Assembly (NCBI GenBank): GCA_014871385.1
Contig: CM026426.1
Span: 86,432,526 to 86,496,525 of the forward strand
Length of the DNA: 64,000 nt
Reading direction: 5' to 3'
Source: Ceratodon purpureus
Lineage: Eukaryota > Streptophyta > Bryopsida > Pseudoditrichales > Ditrichaceae
Within the stretch, counting starts at the first letter, position 1; the number at the start of each line of letters is the position of its first letter. Of this stretch, positions 58,287 through 64,000 are shown piece after piece. The notes below the pieces were generated by a model. That model had not been told where the DNA came from and did no database searches. It saw only the letters and a list, made by a program, of their open reading frames with translations. Made by a program: the position numbers and the translations under genes.

Positions 58287-61200
58287 ATGGCAGCAATTCA
58301 CCTCGGCGATGTCGAGAACGTCAACTGGAGCGATGAAGAGCTGCAACCGAATGCAAGCAAGGAGTGCTCCGACGATGACTACAGTAGCGGGAGCGAGGAT
58401 GAGAACGTCGGAGACGAGATTGGCCCCCTCAATTACACTCCACTGGAGTTACCTCACGGCCATCAGAGGAGGACCGCAAGGGCCTGCCCACAGTCGGGGA
58501 GCACCGTGCCACAACATCGGAGTCTTCGGTCTCAGGCTACCTGCGCAAGGGGAACAGAGAGGCGCGAGGCTGGCTCGCCCTCCCCTGCATTTCAACGTGT
58601 GCGTAGCCGGTCGGGGGCAGAGGTATGCACATTCACCAATCGCACCCCACCGCAGTCGACTAGTAGAGTGCGTTCCGCGGCTGAAAAGACTGCGCCTGCA
58701 CAGTGTGAGAACCGCATGGGTGGGACGAGGCCTGTAGCTCAGAGGAGGCGAATTTGCAAAAATGGCAACTCGAGCGATGATCAGCTCCGTCGTGCCATTG
58801 CAGGAGTGGACGATGGACTCAGTATGCACAAGGCTTCGGAGCAGAACTGCATACCACTCAGTACGCTCAGGGACTGGTTACAGGGGCGTACAAGAAGCCG
58901 CATTAGAGGCAGGAAGGGTGTCCTCACGGCTGACAAAGAGTCACAACTCGTGGAGTACCTGATAAAGATGTGTGACGCTAGATATGGTCTGTCACCAAAT
59001 GGATTGAAGATGAAGGTCTACGAGATCACGAAGAACACGTGCACTCCCTTTCGGGACGGGATTCCTGGAGGCGGATGGATGTGCTGGTTTAGAATTCGGC
59101 ACCCTGAACTTTCAATTTGAGCTGCTCAAACACTTGAGACAGCAAGAGCGAAATCAATGTGTCTAGAGAATGTGGCGACACTATACAACAATTTACAGGA
59201 ACTGTACAACATGCACCAGTATCCACCTCATCGCATTTGGAATTGCGATGAGTCCGGAGCCCAAGAAGGTGCGTTCTAAACTTGTGATCATTTGACATTG
59301 CACTTGCATTACCTATGCAACATGAACTGAAATAAAGAACAGAGCAGCTAGTGGTGCCCAAGCCAGTGACCCGGGGTGCCCGAGCCAGTGACCTAGGGTG
59401 CCCGAGCCATTGACCTGGGATGCCCGAGCCAGTGACCTACCTTCGAAACTTACCTTAATTGCTTTGCACAGGAAGGAGCGGAGGCGCCATGGTCATTGCA
59501 AAGGTTGGTGCGAGGCGTGTGCACACAGTTGTTCCTAATCAGAGGGAATGGCTATCAGTTCTTGTATGCATTAATGTAGCTGGATTTGCCATCCCTTCGT
59601 TCTATATTTTCAGAGGGAAAAGATTTGGACAGAATTACATCAAAAATTGTGAGGACGGTGCTACTATGGCAATGCAGCCTCGGGCCTGGATGACAACTTA
59701 CCTGTTCAGCGCGTGGATCTCTCACTTCATCACGGCAATTCGAAAGTTTGATGAAATCTCACCGGACAGCCGTCACCATCTGATCCTCGATGGCCATAAT
59801 AGCCATGTCACTTTAGAAGTGGCAAAGACAACAACAGATGTTGGGTTGGATTTACTAACCCTGCCCTCTCATACTTCGCATGCCTTGCAGCCTCTGGACG
59901 TGGGAGTATTCAAGCCGTTCAAGCAAAGCTTTCGTCAGTATCGGGATTACTGGATGTCTAGACACATAGATGTTCCAGCGACTAAAGTCACTCTAGCGCA
60001 CTGGTTTAGCCTGGCTTTAAGAAAAGCACTGTCTGATCGAAATATACAAAGTGGGTTTCGGAAAGCTGGAATCTATCCAATCAATCGACAAGCAGCTGAA
60101 CATTTTTTTGCAACAGCAAGTGTGTATGTGAACTGTGATCCACAGGGAACAGAAAATATACCAAGTGAAGCCGGCGAAGGGAGAGAGAACGCTGCCGGAG
60201 ATCTCGAAGGCGGCTCCTCTCGGTCTGTAGGTTCGGAGGAGCAGTGCCGAGCATCACGGCCAAGGGAGCTCTTACATGCAGCACGGTCATCGGAGCAATC
60301 GCCAGCAGAGGAGGCAGGTGATGCGGCGCAGGCTACATGTCACGATGTCTCAGCAGCAGACGGGTCGGGGGCAGTCGCCGAAGGGGAGACCGAGGTGGAT
60401 TTAGAGCGCGAGTTTGCGGAGGCTCCCAACGCCACAACATCTCACTACTTCGTGGGACTCGAGCACTGTGACGTTGCTGAAGATGAGGACATCGCGAGTC
60501 TTGATCCCGCCAATGCAGAACCACAGTCTACAACTTAGTTTCTGCAGTTGCCCACCATCACAGCTCGGACATCTGGGAGACGCAAAGATCCAATAATTGA
60601 GTTCTCCAAGTCCATCATAATCACCTCTCATCAGTATATGGAGGCAGCTGCAGCAGTGAAGGAATCTAAAGAGCGAGACAAAAAAGAAAAAGAACAAGCA
60701 CGAATCGCAAGAGAGGAAAATAAAAAAAGAAAAGCGCAGCAGCGGGAGGAGAGCAGGCTCGCAAAGCTGCTGAGCGGGCGGAGGCATTGCGGCAGAAGGA
60801 CGAGCGCGCTATCCACAGAGCGGAGGAGCAGGCTAGGAAAGCTGCCGAGAAGGAAGCTCTGCAACGTGCGAAAGCTGCGCGGGCCTATGAAGTCCAATGT
60901 GCGAAGCTGGCGAAAGCTGCAGATCGGGCTCGCTTAGCTACTGAACGTAGCATTACTCGTAGAGCAAGGGCAACAAAGACTGCGGAAGGACGGCAAACCA
61001 AATTGAGTCACGAGACTGCAACAAATCTCGGAGATCTACGCAGTGGAGACGAAACATTCGTACCTCCATATTTCAGCCAAGTGCACCACGTCCCACTGTA
61101 CGTACCCGAAGCAACACTCCCACCTTTCACACAACATCAGCTACCAGGCCAGTTATTCTTCCCCTCCTCTTCAAATGAGCCTCAATTTTCACAGTCTAAC

Positions 61201-61311
61201 GTCCATCCGCAGTCTACGCTACCCCAACTACAACAGAACAGAAATGTCGGCGCTCAAAGATTTCCAAGGTACACAACCTATCCCTGGACCACAAGGGAAG
61301 AGGACAGGTGA
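58287..61311 (+). pseudogene. pogo-like transposase (HTH_psq, CENP-B-type HTH, DDE_1), lightly broken
   Basis: An acidic and Arg-rich N-terminus leads to a psq-type HTH (LRRAIAGVDDGLSMHKASEQ...LRDWLQGR, 58780-58900), then a CENP-B/Tc5-type HTH with GWMCWFRIRHPELS (59072-59117). An in-frame TGA at 59118-59120 replaces an expected Arg. The catalytic core has NCDESG (59243-59260, first Asp), ILDGHNSH (near 59787, second Asp) and LQPLDVGVFKPFK (near 59890, third acidic). A GT-AG intron (59269-59471) splits the core in frame. After about 60110 the protein is acidic, then strongly coiled coil and basic (60620-61000), with one TAG (60536-60538) and a frame change near 60780. It would bind the terminal repeats and cut and paste the element. 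Confidence 0.8.
59353..59440 (+). repeat. 22-bp minisatellite, four units
   Basis: Four units of GGTGCCCGAGCCAGTGACCT-type sequence, 22 bp each and 1-3 differences apart, in the intron of the pogo-like transposase gene, ending about 30 bp before the acceptor. Confidence 0.93.
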
Positions 61312-61971
61312 AGAACGTTGCCTCGGCCAAGCCACTTAGCCGTTGCATCTCCTTCGACTTTCAAAACCACGGTCTGGACACTGCAGCAACAGCCTAGGTA
61401 ACCACGCGACGAAGTGAAGCCGGCTGTAGGGCATAAGGCGGGAGGGGGTGCGGTGTTGCTCAACTGGTTACGGACTTGGCGGGAGAGGCTCAGAAGGGGC
61501 CAAGCTGGCCACGAGGCATGTCACTTTGGTAGTTCAATTTTGTGTTTTTTTTTAGCCATTTCTGAGGCTCTCCTTGCGCACCACGGGGGCTGGGTCTGAC
61601 TAGCTTTGCTAACTGCACTTGCTGAATTTAGTGCTCGGACACATCCGGTTCCTCAGTGCACCGCTGTCACTTCCATCTCCAAGTAATTTCAATTTAGTCA
61701 CTCTATTTTGCACGGTTTTCTGTACATGCGTGACCCACACAAAGCTCTGGTCTTGCGGATAAAAGGGAGAGTCTATTGTTCGCTTTACTGTCATGTACAC
61801 TTTTGCCTTCAAAAATTTGTTGTAAATTCATTTCTAGCTATTTAATTCTGGAAATTTTTGCATTCACTCTCCCTCTTGTTTATCCATTGAAGAAAAATTA
61901 CAGACTATACTAACAAAGCCCACAACCATGCTAAATCTCTTATTTGAGCGGTTTAAGAGCATTCTACCTTA

Positions 61972-63584
61972 GTGTGTGGGGAGCCATAGTATTCTAAAAG
62001 ACACGTGCCCAGATGTCGTGGGACCCCCGGTTACAGCTGTATTCGGACCCCTCCCGGATCTTGAACCTCATATTGCATACATTTCCGACGACAACGCCAT
62101 TCAGCACGGAGCTTACACTGTACCGTCAAAGCCCGAGCAACGCAATCTCAAGCGGAACGCATTAAACTTTGGGCATGTTGCCAAAGCCACAACAACGCGT
62201 GTTGTCCTGGAAGATTCAGAGGAAGACCTACGTCACTGTGGACGAGCACATGATCAACACATTTCGTCGCCCACGCACCGCTCGTCACGGCCTTCCAGGC
62301 GCTACTCCTCTAGTGACTCCGAGGAGGTAAGTGGAGGTGAATGTGCAACAATGAATGTGCAGTAATTTTATTCTCACTTCTTATATTGTCACTGTTATAC
62401 TGAATCTCAAAGGGTCATATCCATTGTTATAATTTATATTTGCTAATTGCTCGCTGTAGTTCAACCAAGCCTTGTAATTCTTTAATAATATTCAGGCTGG
62501 CTGTAGCAGAGTGACAGGCGACAAAGGAGACGCTGAAGAGATCGCAGACACCGGTCCAGGCGATCACCTTCACATTCGTCCTCATCTCGGACCAGTGCAG
62601 AGTATAGAGTCCATAGGCGACATCGCTCCTCTCGTGGTGACAACCGTGGAGCCGGAAGAGCCTTGCGGCGCTCAGGTGTGACTGAAGACTGTGGAAACGT
62701 AGCAGAACTTGGTGGGAGAAAGGTCCATGACACAACAGTAGTGTCACCCCGCACCGCCACTCCTGCGAGGCCCACACTGTTGACACCGTCGCGGTCCTCT
62801 AATGCCCTCAGCTTGTCTTCGCTGCAAAGGATACCAATCCCTAACGGGACGATGGCAACGTACAGGAAAGGAGCAGCACTCCTGGAGGTCGTTCCACGTT
62901 CCAAATTTCACCAATCAATCTAAACTGCGACAGTTCTTACAGGCGCAATAGACGGTGCCGTGAGCGAGAGATGGAAGAGAGGGCCCAGCGCAAGGAGAAC
63001 AGTGGCAAAAAAAGTTCTACATACACGTAAACGAAGACGGTAAACCATATGGCCTTGGGATTGGCACCTGAAATGATACTCTAGGCAAGGTTGTACGTGG
63101 ATTGGATCCATCGTACATTGACATTCGACACCAACCGTGGCAGCTCATGGATACCTTGGTTCAGAGGCTAAATGAAGATTTTAAATATTCTCACAAGGTG
63201 AATCCTTTATGGCTGTGGTCCCGGATAGGAGCATCCCTTTCTAATTACCGCCATGACTTGATTAAGTTGATTGAAGCAGAGGGTGATTGCCCACAGTGGA
63301 CCAACAAAACCATTTGGACCAAGTTAGTTGCAATGGCAGGTTCTGATAAGTTCAAAGCAAAGTCCCAGCAGATGCGACACGCAAATGCATTGCGGAAGAC
63401 GAAGGGCCGAACCAGGCCTATTGGAGTGGTGGGTGTCACAGAGCCCGTACTAATGAGGTTTGGTAGGACACCTGACCTCGACGAAATAGAAGCCGAAGTC
63501 ACCAGAGATAAGGGATACTTAGGAAAATCTGGACTTCGCAAGTTCCCTTCGTTTATAAATGTTGATGTTGTCAGAGGACGTTGA
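61972..63584 (+). pseudogene. plant transposon protein remnant, Ptta/En-Spm (Transposase_24)-like
   Basis: An N-terminal frame (61976-62330) ends in a Ser/Arg-rich stretch (SSPTHRSSRPSRRYSSSDSEE) at a donor-like GTAAGT. After an acceptor-like TTCAG (near 62494) one frame continues the Arg/Ser-rich character but has stops. The last exon-like part (63096-63584) reads WLWSRIGASLSNYRHDLIKL...IWTKLVAMAGSDKFKAKSQQ...NALRKTKGRTRPIGVVG. This resembles the plant Transposase_24 domain in its W-x-x-I/V-x-x-L-x-N-x-R-x-x-L start, central W-x-x-L-V and K-S-x-x-x-x-x-A-N/R tail. That is family-level recognition, moderately sure. It lies just beyond the pogo-like element; no ends are seen. Confidence 0.4.
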
Positions 63585-64000
63585 CTATCCCCGCTATCTA
63601 TCTTACAATTGAGCATGGTTTGTCTCACTCGACGGTTCCATGGTGGAATCCGTCGAGGAGACATAAAAGATGCGGTGGATGTGCTCAACGGCCGGGTCCT
63701 ACTAGTGCTTGACAAAGAACAATTTGAAGATTCTTTCCGGGCTGCCCACTCAGGACCCAATTTGTCGTTTAAGGGTTAAATCAGTCAGCTTCAGCGAGGC
63801 AGCCTCCTGTTCACTTTGATAAAATGGTAGTATGACCAGGAACGGCCATATAACCAAACACCGACACATGCTTCTTCCATCTACTCCAAAACTTTTTTTA
63901 ATGATTTTTCTCTCCTCACCCGTAATACACTATTCAAAATCGCTCCTCTGCAGCAGTATCAGCTTCGTTGAAGTCCCGGTTCCCTAGGTATTGAAAAAAA
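63585..64000. other. possible 3' part of the same remnant, no clear gene
   Basis: Some codon-like sequence continues to about 63770 (RFHGGIRRGDIKDAVDVLNG) but no full frame is present. The last 200 bp are AT-rich with no feature. Confidence 0.3.

Larger units (their letters stand above)
57455..61969 (+). mobile_element. complete pogo-like (Tc1/mariner superfamily) transposon
   Basis: 4515 bp flanked by TA on both sides (57453-57454 and 61970-61971). Terminal inverted repeats start AGGTAGAATGC and match over about 18 bp, with one mismatch in the CTTAAA-containing part. It carries a transposase gene of the HTH_psq / DDE_1 type. Internal features are a long TA microsatellite and an intron minisatellite. 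The transposase has a few breaks, so this copy may not be autonomous. Confidence 0.88.

Overview
The window is nuclear DNA of a green plant. It holds one clearly intact host gene, a 15-exon CUL1-type cullin (29889-34926), whose protein follows land-plant CUL1 along its whole length. Short GT-AG introns, Copia and Gypsy LTR elements, hAT, pogo and CACTA-type DNA transposons and MITEs all fit a plant. The species cannot be fixed from sequence alone. The CUL1 sequence differs from the seed-plant form at many positions, and a phage-like methyltransferase family is present, so I lean to a bryophyte or another seed-free streptophyte (inference).

Layout. 1-6171: copy A of an unusual multi-exon gene. 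Its protein joins Pol II CTD-like heptads, a ParB-like motif and a beta-class (N6_N4) DNA methyltransferase fold. The copy ends in a characteristic non-coding tail. 6172-15000: three decayed, mutually unrelated genes (coiled coil; protein kinase-like; RING-like), with GTCCG-rich segments of promoter type before the second, before the third and after the last. 15190-20607: a CACTA tnp2 transposase remnant running into a 5'-truncated Gypsy remnant with a 3' LTR. 22168-27468: a complete but decayed Copia element with both LTRs and a 5-bp target duplication. 29889-34926: CUL1. 35938-39530: two TA-flanked MITEs and a small gene that may belong to a CACTA element. 40859-44645: a structurally complete hAT transposon with an open 909-codon transposase frame and a perfect 8-bp target duplication. 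45186-51718 (minus strand): a tnp2 fragment, the same non-coding tail, an F-box-like gene on the other strand, and copy B of the methyltransferase-like gene. 51719-55044: a Copia remnant abutting copy B. 56621-61969: a MITE, a long perfect-type hairpin and a complete pogo-like transposon inserted at the hairpin edge. 61972-63584: remnants of a Ptta/En-Spm-like plant transposon gene.

The main point of interest is the pair A/B. Both copies keep the same exon plan, both end in the same non-coding tail, and both are followed on their own strand by a CACTA tnp2 remnant. In A, about 9 kb of further genes (kinase-like, RING-like, coiled coil) lies between the tail and tnp2; in B this stretch is absent. 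One reading is a family of large CACTA-type elements carrying gene cargo, including a ParB-methyltransferase protein with a CTD mimic. This is an inference that needs element ends and a wider copy survey. The two copies are inverted relative to each other and flank CUL1.
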